Positions 1 to 8,141 of a stretch of 33,035 bases of DNA are shown here, one piece after another. The notes under the pieces were generated by a model. It had not been told where the DNA came from, did no database searches, and worked only from the letters and a program-made list of their open reading frames with translations. The translations under genes were made by a program, and so were the position numbers. Every line of letters starts with the position of its first letter. Position 1 is the stretch's first letter. The DNA comes from Catenulispora sp. (GTDB lineage Bacteria; Actinomycetota; Actinomycetes; Streptomycetales; Catenulisporaceae), in contig JABFWL010000225.1 in assembly GCA_013362315.1 (NCBI GenBank), forward strand, positions 1 to 33,035, given 5' to 3'.

Positions 1-109
1 GGGCCTCGGCCAGGAGATGGCCAAGATGCTCATCGCCCTGATGGCCGGCGAGCGGCCCCATCCCCTGCTCCTGCCGACCCGCCTGGTGCGCCGGGCATCA
101 GCACCCTGA
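1..109 (+). CDS. LacI-family transcriptional regulator, C-terminal fragment
   Basis: The frame starting at base 2 is open from the window edge to TGA at 107-109 and encodes 35 residues. The sequence (GLGQEMAKMLIALMAGERP, then a conserved LLLPTRLVRRAS ending) matches the last helix and terminal strand of LacI/GalR regulators, whose effector domain typically ends in LPT-L-V-R-S. The DNA-binding domain and sugar-binding core lie outside the window, so neither operator nor ligand can be inferred. It converges on the minus-strand gene at 143. Family assignment is fairly firm despite the short length. Confidence 0.7.
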   Translation, partial: GLGQEMAKMLIALMAGERPHPLLLPTRLVRRASAP

Positions 110-110
110 C

Positions 111-140
111 GCGGTCGCGTTGTCACACCTCCGTGACCGC
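111..140. terminator. Possible hairpin between convergent genes
   Basis: GCGGTC (111-116) and GACCGC (135-140) form a 6-bp perfect inverted repeat with an 18-nt loop, in the 33 bp between the stops of two convergent genes. It could act as a bidirectional terminator. There is no T-run and the loop is long, so the support is weak. Confidence 0.25.
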
Positions 141-142
141 TC

Positions 143-3100
143 CTAGCTGATCTTCGACCAGGGTCGCCAACTGCCTGCGGCTTCCCAGTAAGCACCCGAG
201 ATCGAACGGTCGCCGGTGCCGATGAAGATCCAGAGGCGGTCCGGGCTGCTCCAGAACGCCGGGACCGGATCAGGTCGGCCCGGCGCCGCCGTTCCGCCGG
301 GTGCGTTCTTCGGTGCGAACCAGCCGCCGAGCCACTTGTCGTTGTCGAAGTAGGTGCTGATCACGGCGCCGTTCCGGTTGACTGCAAAGAGGTCCAGGTG
401 GTGCCGCGGAGTGCCGGGGTTCCACAGGGCAGTGATCGGCTGGGAGGTCGGGAGTCCGGTGAACGCGCCGCCGTCGGAACCCGGGACCGGGAACCAGGTG
501 TGCCATGCGCTCGACCCTTCCCAATAGTTGCTGATCGCTTGGCCGGCGCTGTTGGTCAGGAACAAGTCAAGGTGGTCGGTGGTGCGCCAGAGTGCGGTGA
601 CGGCCTGGGGGGTGTGGGACGCGGCGGGCCCGAGGGCAACTGATGCGATCGGGAACCAGGAGCCGAGCCACTTGTCGTGGTCGAAATAGGTGCTGATCAC
701 TTGGCCGGCGTTGTTGACGGCGAACAGGTCCAGGTGGTGCGGGTTGCTACCGGCTGGGCCCAGGTTCCACAGCGCGGTGACGGGCTGGCCCAGCGGCACG
801 GCGGTTGCTTCCGATGCCGCCGAACCGGGGACGGTAAACCAGTCCTTCTGCCAACCGGGGATATCGGTGGGGGTTTCCGGGACGCCGACCCAGTAGGTAC
901 TGACGACTCGGCTGCCCGCTGTGGCGAACAGGTCTAGGTGGTTGGCGTTGCGCCACACGGCAGAGATCGGGGTACCGGCGGTAAGCAGGCCCGGTTTGCC
1001 GATGCGGAACCAGCCGGCTTCCCGCCAGGCCTTGTCGATCGCTGTCCCCGCGGTCCAGAAGGTGCTCATCACGGAGCCGGTGTGGTCGGTGATGAACAGG
1101 TCCAGGTGCGTGGCCCGGCCGGCCTCGGATGCCGGGCTCCACAGCGCGGTCACCGCGGTACCGGGTACCGCTGCGGGGTGCGAGGCGTCGGTGATCAGAG
1201 CGCCGGCGGCGTCGTGGTCGGGGAAGTGAGGCGGCTTGGGATCGTCGGGTTTCTGTTTCGCCGGGGCGCGGGCGACGCCGATCGGGTACCAGCCGCGCCA
1301 GCCTTCCGGCCCACAGGCGGCGTCGTCCAGGCAGGTGCTCAGGACTGAGCCGTCGGCGCCGATGGTGAACAGGTCCAGATGGGTCGCCGTCGCACTCGCG
1401 TCGGGTCTGGGTAACGCGGTGACCGGCATGGCGGTGCCGGCGCCCGCGGGTTTCGGTACCGGTGCCGTCGCCGGCGCCCCGGTCAGGCCGAACACATCGA
1501 CGGTGTCCTGGTAAGCGGCCTGGAACACCAGCCCGTCGGCGACGGTCGGCGGCACGAACTTGGCGAAGGCGCGGCTGCAGGAATCACGCCACAGGACGGT
1601 CAGCGTCACGGCGTCCAGGGCGACCAGGCATCCGTGGACGCCGCCGTCGGTGTTGAGAGCGTCCATCTGCGCGAAGGAGAGCCACAGCACGCCGTCGCGC
1701 CCGCCGTTCGCAGACAGCGAGGCCACGCCGCCGGGCATGCCGTCGTTGGAGCGTAGGCCGATGTCGGTGGTGGTACGCAGCGCCACCGGGTTGACGCGGC
1801 CGTCGCCGCCGACGGCGAACTGGCGCAGATAGTCCTTCTCGGCCATGTCGTAGAGCAGCCAGTCCGCACTGCCCTCCGGACGCCACAGAACCTGCCCGGC
1901 GTGGACGTTCGGCCCCCAGATCTGCGAACGGTCGTAGTCGATCGGCGGGATCTGCGGGAACCAGCTGTTGTAAGAAGCCTGGAACGCCGACTGGACGGGC
2001 CTCATCGTGGCCGTGTTCAGCACATACATCCGCCCCTGCTTCCCGGCCGCGGCCACCGTGCCGCCGGGCAGGATGATGGGGCCGCCGGAGCCGAGATCGG
2101 CGTCGCCGCAGCATTCTTTGCCGGCGTTGCCCAGCGGCGCGTACACCGGGGGTGACTTGGCCATGAAGTGCTCGTTGGGAAAGTGGTCGCCGGTGTCCAG
2201 GGTGAACCAGTTGCCGGCCGTGAACACCTGTGGCACGAGCCTCGTGCCGGCGAGGTGCAGTTTGATGACCGAGTTGCCCAGGTCGGTGCTGCTGCTCTGC
2301 TTTCCCGTCCTCTTGGTCTGCTCGACCAGGACGGCGTCCTCGGTGTTGTCGATGGTGTTCTGCTCTCTCGCGCCCACGTCGGTGCACGAAGGCTGCGTCG
2401 GATCCTTGGCCAGGCACACCGGAGCATTGTTGCCCGTGACCGCGTATACGTCGCCGGCCGCGTCGGCGGCCAGGCCGCCCCCGGACTGCCAGATACCGCC
2501 CAGCGCGGTCTCGGTCGTCGTGGTGAAGACGTCGAGGAAGCCCAGGTGCGCGGCGTCGTAGGCGAAGACGAAACCGTGCGCGCGGCGCTTCTTGTGGGGC
2601 GTCAGATGCGGATCGCCGCCGGAGTCGCAGACGGCTGACCCGAAGGCGATGTACAGACGGCCGTGGTCCAGCAGTAGTGCGGGCCGGTTGATCTCCATCT
2701 CGGGGGCGAAGTCCACGGCAGGCGGCGCTGTGATCCGTACCGGATTGGCGCCGCCTGTCCGGCTGCCCCGGCCGGTCGCCAGGTCCAGGGAGTACAGCCA
2801 GAACTCGGCCCGGTACGTCCCCTGCGGGGCGGCAGTGTGCAGAACGAACCGGCTCTTGTCGGTGCCGACTCGGAACACCACGTACATGCGGCCCGCAGCC
2901 CGGTCGATGACTGGCGTGCTCAGGATGCCCACGTCACCGCGCACCAACCCGCAGCCCTGGTTGCCGTCGACCTCGGGGCCGGCCCAGTCCAGACCCGGCC
3001 CGGCCGCCCCCGGCAGCGGCGACAGCACCAGCCCCGAGCCCGGATCCGGATCGGGCATCGTGGCCGGGCCGGCCCAGATCGGCGCACCGGACCGGGCGTC

Positions 3101-3478
3101 GAACGCGGTGATCTGGCTCTTGCGCGTGGTCACGAACACCACGTCTCGTACCCCGCCGGCAGTGGCCAGGCCACTGACGAACAACGGCTGCGTCGCGATT
3201 TCCCCGTCCACATGCAACGTGCTTCGCAACCCGAAGCCGCCACCGGAGACCGTCGCCGGAGTCAGTGCCGTCTCGGTAAGGTCCGCACCACTGCGGGCGT
3301 TGTCGTTGCGCGAAGTCAGCACATCAGTGCTGCCGACGGGCCCCGGTGGGCTGCTGCTGGCTGTCCGTACCCGCGGCGGTGGCGTGCCCCCGCCACCGAT
3401 GCCACAGCCTGTGGTGCCGGCGAACATGACTAGCGCTGCAAAAGCGACGATGTTCCGTGACACCCGATGCCCGGCCAT
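143..3478 (-). CDS. Secreted PQQ-like beta-propeller fused to a seven-repeat PLL-type lectin domain
   Basis: The product is 1111 residues. The start at 3478 is set by a GGAGGAGC ribosome site directly upstream. The N-terminus is an export signal (hydrophobic NIVAFAALVMFAGTTGC), with Cys25 as a possible but poor lipobox, followed by a Gly/Pro-rich linker. Roughly residues 50-690 look like a PQQ/quinoprotein-type propeller (repeats such as FDARSGAPIW and DRAAGRMYVV). From about 695 to the end are seven repeats of the form HLDLF...G.V.STY...W...WF, the signature of PLL/AAL-type sugar-binding propellers. Seven copies is the blade number of PLL lectins. No PQQ-dehydrogenase catalytic set is evident, so I infer an extracellular glycan-binding or adhesion protein rather than an enzyme. 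It appears monocistronic. Confidence 0.8.
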   Translation of the reverse strand: MAGHRVSRNIVAFAALVMFAGTTGCGIGGGGTPPPRVRTASSSPPGPVGSTDVLTSRNDNARSGADLTETALTPATVSGGGFGLRSTLHVDGEIATQPLFVSGLATAGGVRDVVFVTTRKSQITAFDARSGAPIWAGPATMPDPDPGSGLVLSPLPGAAGPGLDWAGPEVDGNQGCGLVRGDVGILSTPVIDRAAGRMYVVFRVGTDKSRFVLHTAAPQGTYRAEFWLYSLDLATGRGSRTGGANPVRITAPPAVDFAPEMEINRPALLLDHGRLYIAFGSAVCDSGGDPHLTPHKKRRAHGFVFAYDAAHLGFLDVFTTTTETALGGIWQSGGGLAADAAGDVYAVTGNNAPVCLAKDPTQPSCTDVGAREQNTIDNTEDAVLVEQTKRTGKQSSSTDLGNSVIKLHLAGTRLVPQVFTAGNWFTLDTGDHFPNEHFMAKSPPVYAPLGNAGKECCGDADLGSGGPIILPGGTVAAAGKQGRMYVLNTATMRPVQSAFQASYNSWFPQIPPIDYDRSQIWGPNVHAGQVLWRPEGSADWLLYDMAEKDYLRQFAVGGDGRVNPVALRTTTDIGLRSNDGMPGGVASLSANGGRDGVLWLSFAQMDALNTDGGVHGCLVALDAVTLTVLWRDSCSRAFAKFVPPTVADGLVFQAAYQDTVDVFGLTGAPATAPVPKPAGAGTAMPVTALPRPDASATATHLDLFTIGADGSVLSTCLDDAACGPEGWRGWYPIGVARAPAKQKPDDPKPPHFPDHDAAGALITDASHPAAVPGTAVTALWSPASEAGRATHLDLFITDHTGSVMSTFWTAGTAIDKAWREAGWFRIGKPGLLTAGTPISAVWRNANHLDLFATAGSRVVSTYWVGVPETPTDIPGWQKDWFTVPGSAASEATAVPLGQPVTALWNLGPAGSNPHHLDLFAVNNAGQVISTYFDHDKWLGSWFPIASVALGPAASHTPQAVTALWRTTDHLDLFLTNSAGQAISNYWEGSSAWHTWFPVPGSDGGAFTGLPTSQPITALWNPGTPRHHLDLFAVNRNGAVISTYFDNDKWLGGWFAPKNAPGGTAAPGRPDPVPAFWSSPDRLWIFIGTGDRSISGAYWEAAGSWRPWSKIS

Positions 3479-3795
3479 GGCTCCTCCAGGTAAGACGGGG
3501 TGATGTGGACCTGCAGCCTGGGGACGCCGGCTGCTGTTACCGCCAGCGGCGCAATAAGTCTGGTGTGCCGCCCGGTATCGGCGGAAGGCCCGAGGGGCAG
3601 CGCATGGTCCCGCCTATGTCTACCGCCACTTCGCAAACCTCCGTGTGCAATCCCGCTTTACGTCGGCCGCAGAGCTGTGACCACCTCCATGCCTCCCAAC
3701 CCCTTGACGGATCGAAACGGGCGGCGGCCCCGTCTCACCCGAATGGACTGTGGGGTCGACAGCTGAGCGCAGTCTCCCTCGCACCGGGTCGTCGC
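3479..3795. other. Intergenic region, 317 bp, no gene recognised
   Basis: This lies upstream of the PQQ/lectin gene and downstream of the LLM oxidoreductase gene, both on the minus strand. It should hold the promoter of the lectin gene and possibly a terminator for the oxidoreductase. No convincing -35/-10 pair, hairpin, RNA gene or protein remnant was seen. Short open frames here lack homology signals. Confidence 0.5.
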
Positions 3796-4797
3796 CTACG
3801 GTGTCCCGGCTGCTGCGAATGCCGTCAACTCGCGCGCGGTATCGGGACCGGCGGGGATGTAGACGACCTCCGTCACACCCGCGGCAGCTGACTGGGCAAG
3901 GCGCTCCCGAAGGGCGGCGGCGTCACCAGTCCACCCCATCGCGGTGATTCCTGCTCCGGCCGCGGTAACCAGCGGGCGATCGCGTTCGGTGAGGCGGACG
4001 AGGTGGCCCTCGTGGACGACCAGATGGCCCCGCTCACGGGGCGATTCTGCTTCCACCTGGGCACGCCACTGCGCGCCGCCTGGAATGCGATCCACGGCAG
4101 AGGGATCTTGCTGCCATGCGGCGTGCACTGCCATCGCGGCGTAGCCCGGCCCTGCGGCCTGGGCGACCCGCGTGTCGGTAGGGTCCTCGCCGGGATCCAG
4201 GACAGTGCCGAACCGGAGCAGCGCCGCTTCGGTCCACGGGCCGTCGGCCGTGGGCGGAACGGTCCAGATGACGCCGGGGGGCTTGATTTCCGCCGCTGTG
4301 GCAATGCCTTTCGGCCCCGAGATCGCAAGCCACAGCGGCGCGTCGATCGGGCGCTCCGGTCCCAGCCCCGGTAGGTGCATCAGGCGACACGGCCGTCCGT
4401 CGATATCCACTGTCTGCCCGTCCAGCAACGCCCTGACTTGCCGGTAGTACTCGGCAGTCTCCGACCATCGAGCCGGGTTCCGGCCAATGGTGAACCGCGC
4501 CGTTGACCCGGTTCCGATGCCGGCCACGAGCCGGCCCGGGGCCAACTCCGCGACGGAGGCGATCGCCGAGGCGGTGACCACCGGGTGGCGCAGGCCGGGT
4601 ACCAGCACTCCGGCGGCGACGCCGATGGTGCGGGTTTCCGCGGCGATGCGGCCCAGCGCGACCCATATGTCACCGAACAGCGCCGGCGAGTCGAAGAGCC
4701 ATAGCCGGTGGTAGCCGAGTTCCTCGGCAAGCAGGGCCTTGTCGACGATGTCGGCGCTGGGCGGCAGAGCGCAGGACAGACGCGGGCCGGCGATCAT
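3796..4797 (-). CDS. LLM-class (luciferase-like, probably F420-dependent) oxidoreductase
   Basis: The 333-residue length is typical of this TIM-barrel family. Family features visible are the N-terminal AEELGYHRLWLFDSP segment (residues about 24-38), the AAETRTIGVAAGVLVPGLRHPVV strand with conserved pre-barrel segment, and PGRLVAGIGTG, which resembles the phosphate-binding region of F420/FMN LLM proteins. The C-terminal GVTEVVYIPAG is also typical. Substrate is unknown. Actinobacterial members usually reduce or oxidise small molecules with F420, which is family knowledge and not proven here. Its ATG overlaps the TGA of the VOC gene (4794-4797, ATGA), so the two are translationally coupled and probably controlled by the divergent TetR. 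Confidence 0.85.
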   Translation of the reverse strand: MIAGPRLSCALPPSADIVDKALLAEELGYHRLWLFDSPALFGDIWVALGRIAAETRTIGVAAGVLVPGLRHPVVTASAIASVAELAPGRLVAGIGTGSTARFTIGRNPARWSETAEYYRQVRALLDGQTVDIDGRPCRLMHLPGLGPERPIDAPLWLAISGPKGIATAAEIKPPGVIWTVPPTADGPWTEAALLRFGTVLDPGEDPTDTRVAQAAGPGYAAMAVHAAWQQDPSAVDRIPGGAQWRAQVEAESPRERGHLVVHEGHLVRLTERDRPLVTAAGAGITAMGWTGDAAALRERLAQSAAAGVTEVVYIPAGPDTARELTAFAAAGTP

Positions 4798-5165
4798 CGT
4801 GATACCTCAGCGCCCTGCCACAGAGCCACAGCGGCGCCCCCGGGGTCGGCGATGACCGCGATCGAGCCCGGCGGCAGGTCCACGCGCGGTCGCAGGAGCG
4901 TCGCCCCGAGAGCCACGGCGCGGGAGACAGCCTCGTCCACGTCGTCGACCGCCACGTAGGGGATCCACTGTGGCGCACGCTCGTCGTTCTCAACCAGGGG
5001 CGTGAAACCGCCCCACGGCTGTTGTGCGTCGCCGAACAGCGGGATGGTGGCGGCAGGCCCGGCCGGGGCGTCGACCACCATCCAGTCGAACATCCGCGTG
5101 TAGAACTCACGGGACGCCTCGAGGTCGGTGGTTCGCAGGTCCATGAAAACGAACGGTGAGGTCAT
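4794..5165 (-). CDS. VOC/glyoxalase-fold protein
   Basis: This is a small protein of 123 residues from ATG at 5165 (MTSPFVFMDLRTTDLEASREFY). That opening matches the first beta-strand and helix of VOC (glyoxalase/bleomycin-resistance/dioxygenase) domains, and the second half contains VAVDDVDEAVSRAVALGATLLRP and IADPGGAAVALW, typical of the second beta-alpha-beta-beta-beta unit. The frame stays open to 5348, but upstream residues are Arg-rich, unlike the family, and would overlap the TetR gene and operators. I therefore take 5165, with an AAAGG-like ribosome site 11 bases upstream. An ATG at 5183 (MKGTCP) is an alternative. It is the first gene of a two-gene operon with the LLM oxidoreductase. 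Ligand and reaction are not identifiable. Confidence 0.8.
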   Translation of the reverse strand: MTSPFVFMDLRTTDLEASREFYTRMFDWMVVDAPAGPAATIPLFGDAQQPWGGFTPLVENDERAPQWIPYVAVDDVDEAVSRAVALGATLLRPRVDLPPGSIAVIADPGGAAVALWQGAEVSR

Positions 5166-5216
5166 CGGGCAGGTGCCTTTCATGGAGGCGGGCGGGTATG
5201 GCGCTCCGCAAATCCA

Positions 5217-5228
5217 GGACGCGCGTCC
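5217..5228. promoter_or_regulatory. TetR operator candidate, left palindrome
   Basis: GGACGCGCGTCC is a perfect 12-bp palindrome centred at 5222.5, in the divergent gap between the VOC/LLM operon and the tetR-like gene. A second, imperfect copy follows 22 bp away centre to centre. Paired palindromes in a divergent tetR promoter are the usual site of autoregulation, so I infer that the local TetR protein binds here. Confidence 0.6.
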
Positions 5229-5237
5229 CAAAAATTT

Positions 5238-5251
5238 AGGACATGCGTCCT
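5238..5251. promoter_or_regulatory. TetR operator candidate, right palindrome
   Basis: AGGACATGCGTCCT has 5-bp perfect arms (AGGAC/GTCCT) around a 4-bp centre that is not symmetric. It is centred at 5244.5, 22 bp (about two helical turns) from the left palindrome. The most upstream possible ATG of tetR (5243) lies inside it, so either the gene is leaderless with the operator over its start, or translation begins downstream at 5273 or 5285. Confidence 0.6.
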
Positions 5252-5902
5252 GAAAATGCAACGGCCGAGGATATGCTGAGGACCGTGACGCCCTCCGAAG
5301 CCCGCGACGCCCGATCAGCGACCCCCAAGCACCTCGCCAAGCGGGCACAGATCATCGAAGCGGCCCGGCAGATCCTCGCTCGCGACGGGCTCCAGGCGTG
5401 CACGGCCCGCGCCGTGGCCGATGCCAGCCCATTGACCAAGAGCGCCATCCACTACTACTTCGCCGACATGGACGAGATCATCGACGCCGCGATGGCCGCC
5501 CACCTCACCGCGTTCCTGGACACCGTCCGCGCCGCCGCCGACAGACACGCAGACGCGGTAGACCGGTTCTGGGCCGCGATGCAGTCCTACGTCGAGACCT
5601 TCGACAAGCAGCCGAACGCGGCCCGCCTGTGGTTCGCCTACTGGCTTGACTCGGGCCAACGATCCCGCACCCGCCCCCTCGACGACATGCACCGCGAGGT
5701 CACCGCGCTTCTGGCGGAACTTCTCGCGCACATCACGCCAGAAGATCCAAAGGCACGAGCACACGCACTCCTGTCATATCTCCTAGGCACCGTGGTGCAG
5801 CAAGCCGTGCAGCCGTTGTCCTTTCCCGTGCTCGCCACCGAGATCGCAAGACTCTGCGGTATCGAACCCGCCGGGCAGACGACTTTCGGCCTCGCCAAGT
5901 AG
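5243..5902 (+). CDS. TetR/AcrR-family transcriptional repressor
   Basis: Up to 219 residues. The N-terminal helix-turn-helix (KRAQIIEAARQILARDG to SAIHYYFADMDEIIDAAM, about residues 33-85) is classic TetR, including the HYYF turn that packs against DNA. The C-terminal helical domain should bind an effector and dimerise. The start is uncertain: ATG 5243 has only AGGA one base upstream and falls in an operator half-site. ATG 5273 and GTG 5285 are downstream options with GAGG nearby. It is divergent from the VOC-LLM operon, which it most likely represses together with its own gene. The inducer is unknown, and a substrate of the oxidoreductase would be the natural guess. Confidence 0.88.
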   Translation: MRPENATAEDMLRTVTPSEARDARSATPKHLAKRAQIIEAARQILARDGLQACTARAVADASPLTKSAIHYYFADMDEIIDAAMAAHLTAFLDTVRAAADRHADAVDRFWAAMQSYVETFDKQPNAARLWFAYWLDSGQRSRTRPLDDMHREVTALLAELLAHITPEDPKARAHALLSYLLGTVVQQAVQPLSFPVLATEIARLCGIEPAGQTTFGLAK

Positions 5903-5915
5903 TCATCTCTTAACC

Positions 5916-5949
5916 CGCACTCCGCCATTGCCGGGGCGGATGGAGTGCG
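5916..5949 (+). terminator. Hairpin after the tetR-like gene
   Basis: CGCACT (5916-5921) pairs with AGTGCG (5944-5949), and CCGCC (5922-5926) pairs with GGCGG (5935-5939), giving an 11-bp stem with a 4-nt bulge and an 8-nt loop. It starts 13 bases after the TetR stop codon. There is no U-tract, which is common for actinobacterial terminators. Confidence 0.5.
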
Positions 5950-5954
5950 ACGGG

Positions 5955-6026
5955 GGCGCCCGGTTCGGCAAGGCGACCTTCAAAGGAGAAGCCGGCTTCG
6001 GCAAGGCGACGTTCAACGGAAACGGC
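5955..6026 (+). pseudogene. Pentapeptide-repeat protein fragment
   Basis: One frame reads ARFGK-ATFKG-E-AGFGK-ATFNG, four A-x-F-x-x pentapeptides with one inserted residue. The DNA shows it as a 24-bp imperfect direct repeat (5964-5987 and 5997-6020, two mismatches, 33-bp period). Pentapeptide-repeat proteins with A(D/T)F units are common in actinomycetes and need many coils to fold. Only this short stretch survives, with no start context or continuation, so I read it as a remnant. Chance similarity is possible. Confidence 0.35.
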
Positions 6027-6121
6027 CGCGGCCCCACCTGGCTCGCCACCACCTCCACTCCCAGACGCGACAGCGATGAATCCCTCGGACAACCTAACTG
6101 TCAGTGTGTTATGGGAAGGGC

Positions 6122-6601
6122 TCACTGGCCGGATTCGGGGGCATCGGCTGCCGCCTGAGCGAGGGTGAGGATCTCTTTGTTTCCCTCTGCCCAGGTCGCG
6201 GTCATTGTGACCTTGTCGATGCGCCAGCCCAGTAGGGTACGGACGACTCCGAAACGGTAGGTGCCGCCCAGGCGCCACAGCGGCGAACCGAACCGGTTCG
6301 CCAGCAGGTGTGTGGCCTGGAAGACCGCGGTGAGTTCACCGGTGTCGCCGTCGATGGTGACCAGATGGTTGCCGAGCAGATGCTGGGTGGCGTCGAAGGC
6401 GTTCAGGAGCTTGGACCACATGGCAGTGATCTCCGCCGGGGTCTGCTGCCACGGCTCGCCGCCGTAGATGCTGGTGTAATCGAGGGTGACCTTGTCGGCG
6501 AAGACCGCCGGGAAGGTCGCCCAGTCACGGACGTCGACGTACCACATCATCGTCGTGCACAGCTCGGTAACGGCGAGCTTGTCGTCGGTGATGGAATTCA
6601 T
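6122..6601 (-). CDS. SnoaL-like / NTF2-fold protein
   Basis: The product is 159 residues, a usual size for a single SnoaL-type domain. Typical features are the N-terminal helix (DDKLAVTELCTTMMWYVDVRDWATFPAVFADKV), in which the polyketide-cyclase-like fold begins, the T.AEITAMW segment, the TQHLLGNHLVTIDGDT strand and the closing GWRIDKVTMTATWAEGN. These proteins act as cyclases, isomerases, dehydratases or non-catalytic binders, and no catalytic set can be assigned from sequence alone. Its start overlaps the stop of the upstream CMD-family gene (ATGA at 6598-6601), so the two form one operon. This operon probably lies under the divergent MmyB-type regulator. Confidence 0.85.
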   Translation of the reverse strand: MNSITDDKLAVTELCTTMMWYVDVRDWATFPAVFADKVTLDYTSIYGGEPWQQTPAEITAMWSKLLNAFDATQHLLGNHLVTIDGDTGELTAVFQATHLLANRFGSPLWRLGGTYRFGVVRTLLGWRIDKVTMTATWAEGNKEILTLAQAAADAPESGQ

Positions 6602-7011
6602 GGCTGTCGCCTTTCTCGGGGTGTGATCGGTAGCAGGCCGCGACGTTCGAAAACCCGCCGAGTCACGGTCATCGCGCCCAACACGCGCGGGAATCCCGCA
6701 TACGGCAAGGCCTGCATGACGGCCTCCACGAGTTCATCCGGCTGCAGGCCCGCGCCCAATGCCGCGTCCAGATGCGCCTCGATCTGCGGTTCGACCCCGC
6801 CCAGGGCGATCAGGACACCGAGAATGACCAGTTCCCGCCGTGCCGGATCCAGACCCGGCCGGGCGTGGATGTCGCCGTAGGCGAATTCCACGGCCAAGCG
6901 GCGCAGGTCGGGGGCGACGTCGTCGATCTCGTTCAGGATCCGGGTCCGGACACCGGGACCGCCGAGTTCGGCTTGCCGGGCCAGACCACGCTCATAGCGC
7001 TCGTTGGACAC
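6598..7011 (-). CDS. Carboxymuconolactone decarboxylase (CMD)-family protein
   Basis: The product is 137 residues, close to PcaC-type CMD proteins. Motifs are LDPARRELVILGVLIALGG (the RE-conserved helix) and EAHLDAALGAGLQPDELVEAV, followed by LPYAGFPR, as in gamma-carboxymuconolactone decarboxylases, whose conserved His sits in this EAH segment. There is no CxxC, so it is not an AhpD-type peroxidase. It is followed by the SnoaL-like gene with an ATGA overlap. CMD plus SnoaL pairs divergent from an MmyB-type regulator are common small-molecule cassettes in actinobacteria. Reaction and substrate are not identifiable. Confidence 0.88.
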   Translation of the reverse strand: MSNERYERGLARQAELGGPGVRTRILNEIDDVAPDLRRLAVEFAYGDIHARPGLDPARRELVILGVLIALGGVEPQIEAHLDAALGAGLQPDELVEAVMQALPYAGFPRVLGAMTVTRRVFERRGLLPITPRERRQP

Positions 7012-7094
7012 GAAGCAAGCCTGTCCGCATCGACGGCGATCACCCAGGCCCCTCGTTGTCCGGGTACTGGCAGGGCCACCCTCGGGGAGGGAGG

Positions 7095-7877
7095 ATGGAT
7101 ACTGGGGATATGGACGACCGCCGGAGCCTCGGGGCTTTCCTACGATCCCGCCGGGACCGAGCCGATCCAGGCAGCGCCGGGATCAAGACCAGCCCGAGGC
7201 GCCGGGTGCCGGGACTCCGCCGCGAGGAGCTGGCGCACCTGGCCGGAATCAGCGCCGAGTATTACCAGCGCCTGGAACAAGGCCGTGCCCATCACCCCTC
7301 GGACCAGATCCTGGACGCAATAGCCGCGGTACTCGTTCTGGACCCCACCGAGCGGGACCACCTCTACCGTCTGGCCAGGCCACCGCGTCCGCATCGCTCC
7401 CAGCCCGGACCGACCGGGCCGGTGCGGACCGAATTGCGACGACTGCTCGCCGCTGTCTGCGAACCCGCGCTGGTCATCAACGACCGCTTCGACGTGCTGG
7501 CCCTCAACGAACCAGCGCAGCTCCTGTTCAGCCGACCCGCCGGCACCACCTGGAACATGGCCCGAGAGCTGCTCCTGGACCCTGCCAGCCGCCGGTTCTA
7601 CCTCGATTGGGATGAGACGGTCGCCGCTACTGCCACCCAGTTGCGGGCGGTCGCCGCCAGCTATCCGGACGATGCGGAACTGACCTTGCTGATCGACGAG
7701 CTCACAGCCGGCAGCGATGCCTTCCGAGCAGCTTGGGCCACCGGCGACGTGCAGGTACGAGCGCACGGCACGAAGCAGCTGCGCCACCCCGACCTGGGAG
7801 CCCGTACCTTCGCCTACGAGAACTTCAATGCCGCCGGCGACCCACGACAACGGCTCGTCACCCTCACACTCACCTGA
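7095..7877 (+). CDS. MmyB-type XRE transcriptional regulator
   Basis: The product is 260 residues from ATG 7095, which follows a GGGGAGGG ribosome site with a 4-base gap. ATG 7110 is an alternative start. The frame is open further upstream to 6840, but that part is antisense to the CMD gene. An XRE helix-turn-helix spans about residues 12-75 (LGAFLRSRR, then VPGLRREELAHLAGISAEYYQRLEQGRA), followed by LDPTERDHLYRLARPP, a hallmark linker. The C-terminal MmyB-like ligand-binding PAS-type domain runs from ELRRLLAAV to ARTFAYENF. The MmyB domain is described as a fatty-acid-binding regulatory domain. Here it most likely controls the divergent CMD-SnoaL operon across an 83-bp gap. Confidence 0.88.
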   Translation: MDTGDMDDRRSLGAFLRSRRDRADPGSAGIKTSPRRRVPGLRREELAHLAGISAEYYQRLEQGRAHHPSDQILDAIAAVLVLDPTERDHLYRLARPPRPHRSQPGPTGPVRTELRRLLAAVCEPALVINDRFDVLALNEPAQLLFSRPAGTTWNMARELLLDPASRRFYLDWDETVAATATQLRAVAASYPDDAELTLLIDELTAGSDAFRAAWATGDVQVRAHGTKQLRHPDLGARTFAYENFNAAGDPRQRLVTLTLT

Positions 7878-7984
7878 GCAAGTGAAGTTCAACCATCTTG
7901 ATTTTCGCCGGTGAGGACGCTGGTGTGGCAGGACTCGCGGATGCTCGGTAGTCCGGCTCGTCGCAGCGCTGCGGCCCGGCTCGT

Positions 7985-8098
7985 TCAGCTGCCGTCGCGG
8001 AGGTCGGCCGGGGCCTGTGCGCGGAAGGCGAACTCGTCGAAGGCGATTGTGCAGCCGTCTCCGGTCGGCGACTGCGCGAGAAAGCCCCGGGCAGGATC
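7985..8098 (-). pseudogene. C-terminal scrap resembling a DUF1349/concanavalin-like domain
   Basis: On the minus strand a 37-codon stretch ends in TGA (7985-7987) and reads GFLAQSPTGDGCTIAFDEFAF. This resembles the last strands of DUF1349-type (concanavalin-like) domains, which often end in 'AQSPTG.GC.V.F..F'. There is no start codon or upstream body, and the cupin gene begins immediately on the other side. I interpret it as the end of a deleted gene. Identification rests on one short motif. Confidence 0.35.
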
Positions 8099-8141
8099 TG
8101 GTAGGCGGTCTGCTCGGATTAGGGCGCCACGGCCCAGCGTT

